Assembly: GCF_001279695.1 (NCBI RefSeq)
Contig: NZ_LGDD01000121.1
Coordinates: forward strand, 1-64,000
Direction: 5' to 3'
From: Streptomyces sp. WM6378
Lineage (GTDB): Bacteria > Actinomycetota > Actinomycetes > Streptomycetales > Streptomycetaceae
Length of the DNA: 64,000 nt
Below, one piece after another: positions 52,320 through 62,700 of this stretch. The position numbers and the translations under genes were made by a program. Every line of letters starts with the position of its first letter. Within the stretch, counting starts at the first letter, position 1. The notes beneath the pieces are model-generated. The model was not told where the DNA came from and did not search any database. It saw only the letters and a list, made by a program, of their open reading frames with translations.

Positions 52320-52445
52320 CCACTGTTCAGAAGCGCCCGTCAGATCAACCGGCGCCCGCAGTCGTATCTCGGAGCCCTGGCACTGAGTGCCATCCATGGC
52401 GACCCGGCGGCCGTCAGGGCACCGCCCGCGAAGGAGTGACAGCTC

Positions 52446-54065
<1,620 letters not shown>

Positions 54066-54085
54066 CCCCGGCAGTTGTCCCCCGT

Positions 54086-54121
54086 CTCCGCCCCCGGTAC
54101 CGCACAGCACCGGGGGCGGAG
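54086..54121. terminator. Perfect 13-bp hairpin after malate synthase
   Basis: CTCCGCCCCCGGT (54086-54098) and ACCGGGGGCGGAG (54109-54121) pair perfectly around a ten-base loop between convergent aceB and the YfcC gene. Confidence 0.8.
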
Positions 54122-54126
54122 CCGTG

Positions 54127-55725
54127 TCAGGTGAACGCCGCCCCCGCCGCCACGAACGCGCAGATCAGGACGAACAGGATGGCGAGGAGCGGGGCCACGA
54201 AGCGGAGGTACTTGTTGTAGCCGACCTTCGCCAGGGCCACGCCGCCGATGGTGACGGCGGTCGTGGGGACCCACAGGTTCATCCAGCCGCTCGCCGCCTG
54301 CCAGGCCGTCACCACCACCGCGCGGGAGACTCCCGCGAAGTCCGCCAGCGGGGCCAGGATCGGCATCGCGAGGGTGGCGTGGCCCGAGGTCGACGGGATC
54401 AGGAAGGCCAGGGGGAGGTTGACGATGAAGACGATCACGGCGAACAGGGCGGACGGGGCGCCCTTCACGACGCCCTCGATCGAGTGCAGCACCGTGTCGG
54501 TGATCTGCGAGTTGTTCATGATGACCGTGACGCCCCGGGCCAGGACGATGACCAGCGCCGGAGAGATGAAGTCCGCGGCGCCCTGGATGATCGTCGAGCT
54601 CAGTTCGGCCTCGCCGAGGCGTGCCGCGACGCCCACCAGGACCGCCGCCACCAGGAACAAGGCCGCCAACTGCGGGAAGGACCAGCCCAGTTCCCAGCCG
54701 TACGGGGTGGCGTCGGCCTTGCCCGTCAGGGCGCTGGACCACGGCACCACCGAGAAGATCATGAAGGCGAAGACGAGGGCGAGGAGGGTCAGGACCAGTT
54801 TGTGGGTCCTGGTCAGTTCCGGGGGCTCGGCCCCGGGAGACGCCTCGGCCGCCCCGTCCGCCGGACGCACCTGCGCCTCCCGGTGCTCCAGGTCCCCCGG
54901 CAGGAAGCCCGTCAGGGACTTCGACGGGTCCCGCTGGACGCGCCGCCCGTAGCGGACCACGTACAGGATCGACACCGCCGTCAGGACCACCCACATCACG
55001 AAGCGCAGGACGATGCCGTCGCCCAGGGAGATTCCGGCGGCCGAGGAGGCGACGCCCGTCGCGAAGGGGTTGACCGTCGAGCACAGCACGCCGATGCCCG
55101 CGCCCACGATGATCGTGCCGGTCGCGACCAGGCGGTCGTAGCCGAGCGCCAGCATGAGCGGCACGATCAGGCCGTAGAAGCCGAGGGTCTCCTCCGCGAA
55201 CCCCTCGACCGTGCCGAGGACGGAGAAGACCGTCATCACGCCCGCGATGAGCAGCGCGCCGCGCTCGCGGAGTCGGTGGGCGAGGAGGCCGATGCCGCGG
55301 TCGAGGGCGCCGGTCGCGAAGACCACCGTGATGAACGCGCCGATGGCGAGGACGAAGAGGAACACCCCGGCGCTGCCGTACAGTTCGCCGGCCATCGTGG
55401 GGCCGACCCGGCCGGACTTGGCGTCCTGGATGCCGTACAGGCCGTTGACCGGCGAGAGGAACAGGTCGTTCAGGCGGTCCACGAAGCTCTGGCCGTTGTC
55501 GACCCGGTGGTACGTACCCTCGACGGGCGCCCCGTCGGCGTTGCGGTCGTACGAGCCGGACGGGATGACGAACGCCAGGATCCACACGGCCACCGTGACG
55601 ATCGCGAGGATCGTCAGCGCGCTCGGGAAGCGGAATCCGCCGGTCTTGTGCGGCGTCGGCTCCTCGAACGGCGGCTCCGGGGGCGGCACTTGGGGCGGCT
55701 GTCCAGCAGGCGGACCCGTCGTCAT
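54127..55725 (-). CDS. YfcC/DcuC family membrane transporter
   Basis: A 532-residue polytopic membrane protein with about 12 hydrophobic segments and a Pro-rich cytoplasmic N-terminus (PQVPPPEPPFEEP). The segments VEGFAEETLGFYGLIVPLM, VNPFATGVASSAAGISLGDG and LIPSTSGHATLAMPILAPLAD are characteristic of the YfcC/C4-dicarboxylate-type ion transporter family. It may carry amino acids, peptides or dicarboxylates. The ATG overlaps the stop of the upstream peptidase remnant by four bases, as if they once formed a peptide-use operon. Confidence 0.9.
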   Translation of the reverse strand: MTTGPPAGQPPQVPPPEPPFEEPTPHKTGGFRFPSALTILAIVTVAVWILAFVIPSGSYDRNADGAPVEGTYHRVDNGQSFVDRLNDLFLSPVNGLYGIQDAKSGRVGPTMAGELYGSAGVFLFVLAIGAFITVVFATGALDRGIGLLAHRLRERGALLIAGVMTVFSVLGTVEGFAEETLGFYGLIVPLMLALGYDRLVATGTIIVGAGIGVLCSTVNPFATGVASSAAGISLGDGIVLRFVMWVVLTAVSILYVVRYGRRVQRDPSKSLTGFLPGDLEHREAQVRPADGAAEASPGAEPPELTRTHKLVLTLLALVFAFMIFSVVPWSSALTGKADATPYGWELGWSFPQLAALFLVAAVLVGVAARLGEAELSSTIIQGAADFISPALVIVLARGVTVIMNNSQITDTVLHSIEGVVKGAPSALFAVIVFIVNLPLAFLIPSTSGHATLAMPILAPLADFAGVSRAVVVTAWQAASGWMNLWVPTTAVTIGGVALAKVGYNKYLRFVAPLLAILFVLICAFVAAGAAFT

Positions 55726-56504
55726 GACTCACCCCCGAACGCCGCCGCGTACTCCCGCAGGAACGCCGCCTCCGCGATCACCGCGCCGCGCAGCTCGGAG
55801 AGGAGGACGCGTTCGTTCGGGGCGTGCAGGGCGCACATGCTGTCCTGTGCGCCGAAGAGCAGCACCTCCGCGCCGGGAGCCGCCTTGGCGAGGCCGTTGA
55901 CCAGCGGGATCGAACCGCCGCTCGCCGCGAAGGCGGGCTCCGCTCCCCAGCCCTCGCGCAGCGCGGTGAGCGCGGCGCGGTAGGCCGGGCCGCCGGTCGC
56001 GGGCTCGAACCCGGGGCCGGCGTCGCCCGGGGTGACGGTGAGCGGAATTCCGAACGGCCGCAGTGCCTCCAAATGGGCGACCAGCGCGCCCTGCGCCTCC
56101 TTCGGGGCGTGCAGCAGGACGAGCAGGGCGTCGGGCGCGGCGCCGCCGAACTCCCCGCTGTGCCGCGCCTCGGCCGGCGTGCGCACCTCTACGATCACCT
56201 CGCTCGCGCCGCGCAGGCCCGTGGTGAGGGTGGGCGAGCCGGGGCGGATGTTGCCCATGTCGGCGATGACCATGGCGTCGCAGGCGAACCGTGCGGGGTC
56301 GGTGGGCGGGTAGTCGTCGAAGGCGCTGCCGTACTCCTCCTGGCCCTCGATCACGATCTTGATGCCGGTGGGCGGGCGTCCGCCGTACGCCCGCAGCATG
56401 CCCAGGTGGACGACGATGTTGGACTTGTCGTCCGCGATGCCGCGGGCCCGCAGCCCGTCCATCAGTGCGTCGACCGTCGATCGCAGGTCCTGGTCCGCGT
56501 TCAT
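55722..56504 (-). pseudogene. Internally deleted M20/M25/M40 peptidase
   Basis: A 260-residue open frame with scattered parts of an M20-type metallopeptidase: ADDKSNIVVHL (bridging metal Asp), VIEGQEEYGS (catalytic Glu), SGEFGGAAPDAL, and a C-terminal GGSIPLVNGL with LHAPNERV. The usual first ~110 residues with the H-x-D metal ligands are missing, and the dimerisation domain between APDALLVLLHA and GALVAHLEAL is reduced to a few residues. About 450 residues would be normal. The frame is open and coupled to the transporter (ATGA), so it may be expressed, but it should lack peptidase activity. Confidence 0.65.
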
Positions 56505-56660
56505 GGGCCCAATGGACCATGTGGGGCACGGCGCCGCATCCCGTGATCGACCCAGCACCCTCCTGTGCTCGCCACCCGTTCTGCGAGAATCCCGCGGGGG
56601 CGTGCGCCGTGCCGGGGAAGGCCGGCCCCCTGTCCGACGAGAAGTGCGAGGGGTGCGGGG

Positions 56661-57863
56661 ATGCGTGGAGGGCGAGTTGCCATCGTGGGCGGGAGTGTCG
56701 CGGGGTGTGCCGCGGCACTGGCCGCACACCGCGGTGGCGCCGAGGGGATCACGGTGTACGAGCGGGCCGCGGGGCAGCTGGCCGACCGCGGGGTGGGGCT
56801 CGCGATGCACAACGACCGCTATGCCGAACTGGAGGCCGCCGGGTACGTGGACGCGGCGATGCCGTGGATCCAACTGGTCAGGCGCTGCTGGTACGTGCGC
56901 GACGGCGAGGCCCCGCTGGGCCGCCGCGTCGGGATCCTGCCCTTCCCGTTCCGCACGTACAACTGGGGCCCGCTCTGGCGCGAACTGCGAGCACGGGTAC
57001 CGGAGTCGGTGGAGTTTCGTACGGGTACGGCGATCGAGCGGCTCGAACTGACCCCGGACCACGCCGAGTTGAGCACCGGCGACGGGCGCAGCGAACGGTT
57101 CGACTTCGTCGTGGGCGCCGACGGCTACCGCTCGGTGGTCCGCACCGCCGCCTACCCCGAGGTGCGGCCCAAGTACGCGGGCTATCTCGCCTGGCGCGGC
57201 GCCTTCCCCGTCGAGCGGCTGCCCGATCCGGAGCTCTGGCCGGTGGAGGACTGCGTGTACGCCGTCTTCCCGGGCGGGCACGCGATCATCTACCGCATCC
57301 CGGACGGCCGGGGCGGCCACCGCGTCAACTGGGTGCTGTACGCGGCGCCGCCGGACGGCCACGGTCTGCCCCTCGACTCCCCCACCAGCCTGCCGCCCGG
57401 CACCCTCACCGACGCGCTGCGCGCCTGCGCCCTGGAGATCGCGGACACTCAACTCGCCCCGTACTGGGGCCAGTTGATGCACCTGACGGCACCCGAGGAA
57501 CTCTTCATCCAGCCGATGTACGACTTCACGGCGCCCCGGTACGCGGTCGGCCGGCTCGCCCTGGCCGGGGACGCCGCCACGGTGGCCCGCCCGCACACCG
57601 GAGGGGGCGCGGTGAAGGCGCTGCAGGACGCCACCGCCCTGGGTTCCGCGCTGACCTCGGCCGCGAGCTGGCCCGAGGCGCTGGCAGCCTACGACACCAG
57701 GCGTTCCACGGCCGGGCGCGGCATGGTCGACCTCGGCCGCCGCCTGGGCCTCGGACTCGTACAGCAGAGCCCGGACTGGAGCGCGATGGACCAGAGCGGC
57801 CTGGAGAAGTGGTGGCGACAGGCGGACGGATCGAGCACGTTCGGCGGCCGGAAGCTCTCCTGA
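56661..57863 (+). CDS. FAD-dependent monooxygenase (PHBH/DHPH-like)
   Basis: A 400-residue flavoprotein hydroxylase of group A. The dinucleotide motif GGSVAGCAAALAAHRGG, the central VGADGYRSVVRT (DG motif) and GDAATVARPHTGGGAVKALQD (GD motif) are intact. The PHTGGG form resembles 2,6-dihydroxypyridine 3-monooxygenase and related aromatic hydroxylases. ATG with a G-rich stretch upstream. Divergent from the peptidase remnant. It uses NAD(P)H and oxygen on an aromatic substrate that cannot be named. Confidence 0.87.
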   Translation: MRGGRVAIVGGSVAGCAAALAAHRGGAEGITVYERAAGQLADRGVGLAMHNDRYAELEAAGYVDAAMPWIQLVRRCWYVRDGEAPLGRRVGILPFPFRTYNWGPLWRELRARVPESVEFRTGTAIERLELTPDHAELSTGDGRSERFDFVVGADGYRSVVRTAAYPEVRPKYAGYLAWRGAFPVERLPDPELWPVEDCVYAVFPGGHAIIYRIPDGRGGHRVNWVLYAAPPDGHGLPLDSPTSLPPGTLTDALRACALEIADTQLAPYWGQLMHLTAPEELFIQPMYDFTAPRYAVGRLALAGDAATVARPHTGGGAVKALQDATALGSALTSAASWPEALAAYDTRRSTAGRGMVDLGRRLGLGLVQQSPDWSAMDQSGLEKWWRQADGSSTFGGRKLS

Positions 57864-57897
57864 CAGCTCGGGGGCCCGACCGCGGTCGGCCGACTCC

Positions 57898-58129
57898 TCA
57901 GGGGACGACCACGGTCGGCTGCGCCGAGAAGTCGCGCCATTTCCCGCCCGGCAGCCTCGCGCCGGATCTTCACGCTGCAGCGGGTGCCACATGACGTGTA
58001 CGGACCTGGCGCTGCTCGCCTGCGCGGTGACTCCGCCGGGCACGGACGGGCTCTGCCGGCCCTTGTCGCCCCCTGTGTCCCGCACGCGGTGAGCGGCAGC
58101 AGGGCGACGCCCAGGCCGGGCCCCCGCAC
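57898..58129 (-). pseudogene. Small lipoprotein gene broken by two frameshifts
   Basis: From GTG 58129, VRGPGLGVALLPLTACGTQG looks like a lipoprotein signal with lipobox LTAC. A second frame continues with GDKGRQSPSVPGGVTAQA and SSARSVHVMW, and a third ends with LPGGKWRDFSAQPTVVVP and a stop at 57898. Joined, they make a plausible lipoprotein of about 76 residues. The first break lies in a G-run (about 58066-58072). Sequencing error or real decay are both possible. Confidence 0.4.
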
Positions 58130-58183
58130 AGATGCGTGGCGCGGCCGGCGATGAGTTTTCGTTCCCCGTGCCGTCTGCCTTGC

Positions 58184-58792
58184 ATGAGCAGCGAAACGAA
58201 CGCCCCAGCACCCCGCCCGGACCTCGCCCCCGCGGCGGCCGAGCTGACACGGCTCCTCGAAGGCGTACGCGACGAGCAGCTGGAGGTCCCGACGCCCTGC
58301 CCCGAGTACGTGCTGCGGGATCTCCTCTCGCACATCGCGGGCCTCAGCGTCGCCTTCCGGGATGCCGCGCACAAGGAGTTCGGCCCCTCGACCAGCACCG
58401 CCCCGGGCAGCGTCAGGCCGCCCGAGCTGGCCGGGGACTGGCGCAAGTCCATGCCGGAGAACCTCGCCGCGATGGCGGACGCCTGGCGGGACCCGGCGGC
58501 CTGGGAGGGCGAGACGCAGGCGGGCGGCCTCACGTTCCCCGCGGCGATCGCGGGCCGCGTCGCGCTCGACGAGCTGGTCGTCCACGGCTGGGACGTGGCG
58601 CGGGCCACCGGCCAGACGTACCGGCCCGCCCCGGTCGACCTGGAGGTCTCCTACGGGCTCCTCGCCCCGTCGAAGGACGACCCGGCCGCGCGGGGCACGG
58701 CGTTCGGGCCGGTCGTCGACGTGCCGGACGAGGCGCCGATGCTGGACCGCCTGATCGGCATGAGCGGCCGGGACCCGGGCTGGGCCCGCTGA
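58184..58792 (+). CDS. TIGR03086 family (mycothiol-dependent isomerase-like/DinB fold) protein
   Basis: A 202-residue four-helix-bundle protein of the TIGR03086 metal-binding family, related to mycothiol maleylpyruvate isomerases. The start LTRLLEGVRDEQLEVPTPCPEYVLRDLLSHIAG holds the first His, and ELVVHGWDVARATGQ the H-x-W-D site. ATG at MSSETNAPA. Mycothiol chemistry is typical of actinomycetes, but enzymatic activity of this subfamily is mostly unknown. Confidence 0.85.
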   Translation: MSSETNAPAPRPDLAPAAAELTRLLEGVRDEQLEVPTPCPEYVLRDLLSHIAGLSVAFRDAAHKEFGPSTSTAPGSVRPPELAGDWRKSMPENLAAMADAWRDPAAWEGETQAGGLTFPAAIAGRVALDELVVHGWDVARATGQTYRPAPVDLEVSYGLLAPSKDDPAARGTAFGPVVDVPDEAPMLDRLIGMSGRDPGWAR

Positions 58793-58816
58793 GCGACGCT
58801 CCGCCGGGTGTGATCC

Positions 58817-59656
58817 TCACCAGTGCGAAGGGCGCACCAGGGACGGCGGGAGCTTCGTCGTCCCGTCACCCCGCGCCGCGTTCAGCTGGGCCTGGGTGAG
58901 GAAGAACGCCTCGGTCAGGTCGGCGCCGGACAGCCGTGCGTCGCGGAAGTCCGCGCCGATCAGGTCGGCCATGCGCAGATCGGCGCCGCGCAGGTCCGCG
59001 GCGATCAGGAAGGCACCCCGCAGGTTCGCGCCGCGCAGGTCGGCGCCCTTCAGCTTGGCGCCCATGAGGTCGGCGCCGCGGCGGTCCTTCTTCTTACCCT
59101 TGAAGTCGGCCCTGACCAGCTCGCTCGCCTTCAGGAGCAGCTTGTTGACCTTGTCGCGGTGGGTGGGCACGTCCAGCTCGGCGAGGGCCTCGGGGGCCAG
59201 CGCCGTGAACGCCTCGGTCTCCTCAAGGGCCGCGCGCAACTCGGCGTGGACGGGCCGTGCCTTCGGCAGGGCGAGCGCCTCGGTGACGTACCAGAGCAGC
59301 TCGTGGAGCTGGCGCATCACCGGGAAGACCTCGAACATCGAGGCGGCGGTGTCCGGCGCGGTACGCCAGTCGCGGCCCCCGAAGGTCTGCTGTGAGACCT
59401 TCTGGCCGGCGCCGAAGCAGTCGTACACCGTACAGCCCTGGAAGCCGCGCCCCCGCAGGTCGCGGTGGATTCCGCAGCGGAAGTCCTGCTGGAGGTTGGG
59501 GCAGGGCTTCCCGGCCGGTTTGTCGATCGCGAAGTCGGCGGACGCCGCGTAGGCGAGGGCGACACAGCACAGGCCGAAGCAGTTGCCGCAGTCGGAGACG
59601 AGGGTGAGGCGGGTCGCACCCGGGGCCGGGGCGGCTGCCTCGTGGTTCTCGGACAA
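58817..59656 (-). CDS. Pentapeptide-repeat protein with Cys-rich N-terminal domain
   Basis: A 279-residue protein. Residues about 20-85 contain ten cysteines in close pairs ([33 protein letters not shown]), suggesting a metal centre. A helical middle follows ([14 protein letters not shown]). The C-terminal half is a right-handed beta-helix of pentapeptide repeats ([19 protein letters not shown] and further units) of about 12 units. TTG start with GGAG upstream. The fold resembles Qnr-type DNA mimics, but most such proteins have unknown roles. Confidence 0.85.
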   Translation of the reverse strand: MSENHEAAAPAPGATRLTLVSDCGNCFGLCCVALAYAASADFAIDKPAGKPCPNLQQDFRCGIHRDLRGRGFQGCTVYDCFGAGQKVSQQTFGGRDWRTAPDTAASMFEVFPVMRQLHELLWYVTEALALPKARPVHAELRAALEETEAFTALAPEALAELDVPTHRDKVNKLLLKASELVRADFKGKKKDRRGADLMGAKLKGADLRGANLRGAFLIAADLRGADLRMADLIGADFRDARLSGADLTEAFFLTQAQLNAARGDGTTKLPPSLVRPSHW

Positions 59657-59712
59657 CGTGCGGGACTCCTTCTGGCTGGTCGTGCGACGTGCGGCGACGT
59701 CGGCCCGCCAGT

Positions 59713-60348
59713 TTAGTCGCGCTCCTCCCCCGCCGCCGCGACCGGCACCTTGAGCTGGTTGAAGCCGTAGTACACGGCGAGCAGGCCGTGCGCGGCCAGG
59801 GTCAGCGGGGCCGAGACGAAGGCGAGCGCCACCGTCGCCGGGTAGGCGAGCGAGCCGATGGCGAAACGCATACGGGTGGCGCGGGCGGCCGCGTTGTCGA
59901 CCCGGTCGTCGAAGAGGTGGCCCGTACGGGTCAAGTGCCACCACAGGGCTTGATAGTTGAGGGCCATCACGACCATCAGGCCGCTGTAGACGACAGCCGC
60001 GACGTGCGAGGCGCCGGGCTCGCGGAGGTACTCCGCCATCAGCGCGGCCGGCCAGGGAATCGCGACCACCGTCATCAGGAGCAGCAGGTTGAGGAACATC
60101 AGGGTGCGGTCGATGCGGGCCACATAGCTGAACAGGGTGTGGTGGTTGACCCACATGATCCCGATGATCAGGAAGCTCACGACATAGGCCGCGTACGAGG
60201 GCCACAGGTGGCCCAGCTCCCGCCACAGGTGGTCGCCCGCGTGCGGCGGCACCTTGATCTCCAGGATCAGGAGGGTGATCGCGATGGCGAAGACGCCGTC
60301 GCTGAACGCCTCCACGCGGCTCGACTCGGAACGGCTGGTTTCAGTCAC
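59713..60348 (-). CDS. TMEM175 family potassium channel-like protein
   Basis: A 211-residue membrane protein with six hydrophobic helices. The family hallmark [17 protein letters not shown] is in the first helix, and HHTLF and [14 protein letters not shown] follow in later helices. Bacterial members form tetrameric K+ channels using the first-helix Ile/Leu filter. GTG start chosen at VTETSRSE. Transcribed away from the chitosanase gene. Confidence 0.9.
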   Translation of the reverse strand: MTETSRSESSRVEAFSDGVFAIAITLLILEIKVPPHAGDHLWRELGHLWPSYAAYVVSFLIIGIMWVNHHTLFSYVARIDRTLMFLNLLLLMTVVAIPWPAALMAEYLREPGASHVAAVVYSGLMVVMALNYQALWWHLTRTGHLFDDRVDNAAARATRMRFAIGSLAYPATVALAFVSAPLTLAAHGLLAVYYGFNQLKVPVAAAGEERD

Positions 60349-60436
60349 CCGGGCAATGAACCCCACAGCCGCCCCGGTCGCAAGGCCCTTCAACTTCCTT
60401 GTGCCGCAGGGGTGTACGGCCACTCCGCGGTAATGG

Positions 60437-60451
60437 TAGGAAAGTTTCCTA
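60437..60451. promoter_or_regulatory. Palindrome upstream of chitosanase
   Basis: TAGGAAA-G-TTTCCTA is a perfect 15-bp palindrome 27 bases before the chitosanase start. Chitosanase genes of Streptomyces are known to be repressed by the ROK-type regulator CsnR through a TTAGGAAA-type palindrome; this site fits my recollection of it. Confidence 0.65.
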
Positions 60452-60478
60452 ACAGAACACCGGAGCGACGAACTCCTC

Positions 60479-61357
60479 ATGGAGGTCCAGGTGCACACCC
60501 CCCACCGCAAGACCACCGCACGTCGTACCAAGATCGCCGTACGCGCCCTGCTCGGCACCGCCCTCCTGGCGGTTCCGGTCACGGCGTACGCCGCTGAGAA
60601 TCCGGCCGCCGCCACGGCGGACAATGCGACGGTGAACAACGCCGCCGCGACCGGGCTCGACGACCCGGCGAAGAAGGACATAGCCATGCAGCTCGTCTCC
60701 AGCGCGGAGAACTCCTCGCTGAACTGGAAGGCGCAGTACAAGTACATCGAGGACATCAAGGACGGGCGCGGCTACACCGCCGGCATCATCGGATTCTGTT
60801 CCGGCACCGGCGACATGCTCGATCTGGTCAAGCTCTACACGTCCCGCAATCCCGGCAACGTCCTCGCGAAGTACCTGCCGGCCCTGGAGAAGGTCAACGG
60901 GACCGACTCGCACAAGGGTCTCGACCCGAACTTCACCAAGGACTGGAAGACAGCGGCGTCGGAGACGGCGTTCAAAGACGCGCAGAACGACGAGCGGGAC
61001 CGGGTGTACTTCAACCCGGCCGTCAAGCAGGGCAAGTCCGACGGGGTCGGCACGCTCGGCCAGTTCATCTACTACGACGCCATCGTGATGCACGGCGACG
61101 GAAGCGACCCGACCAGCTTCAGCTCCATCCGCAAGAAGGCACTCGCCAAGGCGAAGCCCCCGTCGCAGGGCGGCAACGAGACGACGTACCTCAACGCGTT
61201 CCTGGACGCCCGGGTCTGGGCGATGAAGCAGGAGGAGGCGCACAGCGACACCAGCCGCGTCGACACGGAGCAGCGGGTCTTCCTGAAGAAGGGCAACCTG
61301 AACCTGGACACCCCGCTCGACTGGAAGGTGTACGGCGACCCGTACCACATCGGGTAA
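60479..61357 (+). CDS. csnA: Chitosanase, GH46 family
   Basis: A 292-residue secreted endo-chitosanase that cleaves beta-1,4 bonds of deacetylated chitin. The signal peptide (about 1-39) is followed by an Ala/Thr/Asn-rich linker. The catalytic acid is Glu77 in SSAENSS and the base Asp95 in IEDIKDGRGYTAG, 18 residues apart as in known GH46 enzymes. The C-terminal half (FNPAVKQGKSDGVGTLGQFIYYDA) matches the family. ATG start; a GTG four codons later is an alternative. Repression through the upstream palindrome is likely. Confidence 0.94.
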   Translation: MEVQVHTPHRKTTARRTKIAVRALLGTALLAVPVTAYAAENPAAATADNATVNNAAATGLDDPAKKDIAMQLVSSAENSSLNWKAQYKYIEDIKDGRGYTAGIIGFCSGTGDMLDLVKLYTSRNPGNVLAKYLPALEKVNGTDSHKGLDPNFTKDWKTAASETAFKDAQNDERDRVYFNPAVKQGKSDGVGTLGQFIYYDAIVMHGDGSDPTSFSSIRKKALAKAKPPSQGGNETTYLNAFLDARVWAMKQEEAHSDTSRVDTEQRVFLKKGNLNLDTPLDWKVYGDPYHIG

Positions 61358-61373
61358 CAGCCCCCACAGGAAC

Positions 61374-61408
61374 GGCGGGTACGGCAGCGGAGGGCTGCCG
61401 CACCCGCC
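61374..61408 (+). terminator. Hairpin after chitosanase
   Basis: GGCGGGTACGGCAGC (61374-61388) pairs with GCTGCCGCACCCGCC (61394-61408) at 14 of 15 positions around a five-base loop, followed by CTTT. Confidence 0.8.
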
Positions 61409-61545
61409 CTTTCCGTACGTTCTCCGACCGTACTGCGGCCGAATTCGGCCGAGTTGGCCAATCTCTCTTTACGTAACCTTTGCGGGCCGTATTCTCTCCT
61501 TCACCAGATCATCACAAGCACCCGATCGTCCGAAAGAGCCGCCGC

Positions 61546-62001
61546 ATGCGCATATCAAGGCCAGCCGTCCGCACTCTGCTCATCTCCGGCCTGCTCGGTG
61601 CGCTCGCCTTCACCACGACCGGCTGCCAGGACGGCAACAAGCCGCTGAAGCCCCCGGCCGGCAGCCCGGCCGCCACCCCTTCGGCGTCCGCTTCCGCGAC
61701 CCCGTCGGCCAGTGCGAGTCAGAGCCCGAGCGCCCCGTCGGCCTCGAAGCCCGCCGCCCCGACGCCCCCGCCCCCCAAGGCTCCGCCGAAGCCCAAGACG
61801 AACGGCCCCAGCCTGCCGCCCCCGAGGAACGACGGCGGGGGCAACGGCGGCGGGGACATCGGCGGTGGCGGTGCGGGCAGCGTCTCCTACAAGAACTGCG
61901 CCGCCGTCCGCGCCGCCGGAGCCGCTCCCCTCCATCGCGGCGACCCCGGCTACGCCGCCCACCTGGACCGGGACGGCGACGGCATCGCCTGCGAGAAGTA
62001 G
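61546..62001 (+). CDS. Excalibur-domain lipoprotein
   Basis: A 151-residue exported lipoprotein. Signal and lipobox TTTGC at about residue 26, then a long disordered Ser/Ala/Pro stretch and a Gly/Asn-rich segment, and a C-terminal excalibur calcium-binding domain with NCAAVRAAG and the terminal DRDGDGIACE loop. Typical of Streptomyces surface proteins of unknown function. ATG at MRISRPAV. Confidence 0.88.
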   Translation: MRISRPAVRTLLISGLLGALAFTTTGCQDGNKPLKPPAGSPAATPSASASATPSASASQSPSAPSASKPAAPTPPPPKAPPKPKTNGPSLPPPRNDGGGNGGGDIGGGGAGSVSYKNCAAVRAAGAAPLHRGDPGYAAHLDRDGDGIACEK

Positions 62002-62005
62002 GAGG

Positions 62006-62490
62006 TCAGGCGGCCTGTTGCTGGGTGAGCCGCCAGGTCATCCAGTCCGCGCCGTCCTCGAACCGGGCGCTCGGGAAGGCGGTCGCGCCGCAGCGCACGC
62101 GGTGCAGCCGCCCTTCCGCTTCGAGGAGCGCCAGATCGCGGTAGTGGCGAGCACCTTCTGGAAGACCAGGTATCCGGCGACGGCCGCGAGTCCGGTCGAG
62201 CCGTCCGCCTTCTTGGCGAAGCCGATCGCGATGCCCACGCAGAACAGCAGCGCGATGTTGTTGATGATCGCGCCGCCACCCGCGGACATATATCCGGCGA
62301 TCTTGGTGACGACGGTCGGGAAGGACTCCCGGCCGAGCATGTCGGTGTTGCCGAGGCGTACGAGGAGGGCCGCCGCCGGCATCACGGCCACCGGCAGCAT
62401 CAGGCTCCGGCCGACGCGCTGCATGACGGCCATCACGCCGGAGCCCTTTTTCTTCTTCTCGGTCGCGTCCGTCTGTGCGGCCGTACTCAT
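62006..62490 (-). pseudogene. Truncated PTS sugar IIC gene
   Basis: The minus strand starts STAAQTDATEKKKKGSG and continues with the N-terminal ~95 residues of a glucose/GlcNAc-type PTS EIIC (RSLMLPVAVMPAAALLVRLGN, NNIALLFCVGIAIGFAKKADG). The EIIC then stops after GYLVFQKVLAT; the remaining three quarters are gone. Another frame runs on with LALLEAEGRLHRVRCGATAF and DGADWMTWRL to a stop at 62006, which looks like the end of an unrelated protein, so a deletion probably joined two genes. ATG 62490 has GGAGGAAG upstream. Confidence 0.65.
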
Positions 62491-62546
62491 CTGCTTCCTC
62501 CACGGAAAGGGTGGTGTTGCCGTGGCAGGGAGCGCAACATCCGAAC

Positions 62547-62575
62547 GGGCCGCATCCCGTGGTGGGATGCGGCCC
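62547..62575 (-). terminator. Perfect 12-bp hairpin between permease and PTS remnant
   Basis: GGGCCGCATCCC (62547-62558) and GGGATGCGGCCC (62564-62575) pair perfectly around a five-base loop, downstream of the nucleobase permease and upstream of the PTS remnant. Confidence 0.7.
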
Positions 62576-62700
62576 TTCCGTTCTAACACCGTGAACAGCG
62601 GATAAATGGGCTGAGCGGGCGAGGGGCGACCTAGGGCCCGGCAGGTTGAGCCACAGGTCCCGTGACCGGCCGGGACCTTCCGGGCCGAAGGACCGAGGGT

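Noticed and set aside
56501..56812. Minus-strand ORF upstream of the M20 remnant that might carry its missing N-terminus
   Set aside because: Translated sequence shows no H-x-D metal motif or any M20-like segment in any frame; the FAD monooxygenase occupies the other strand.
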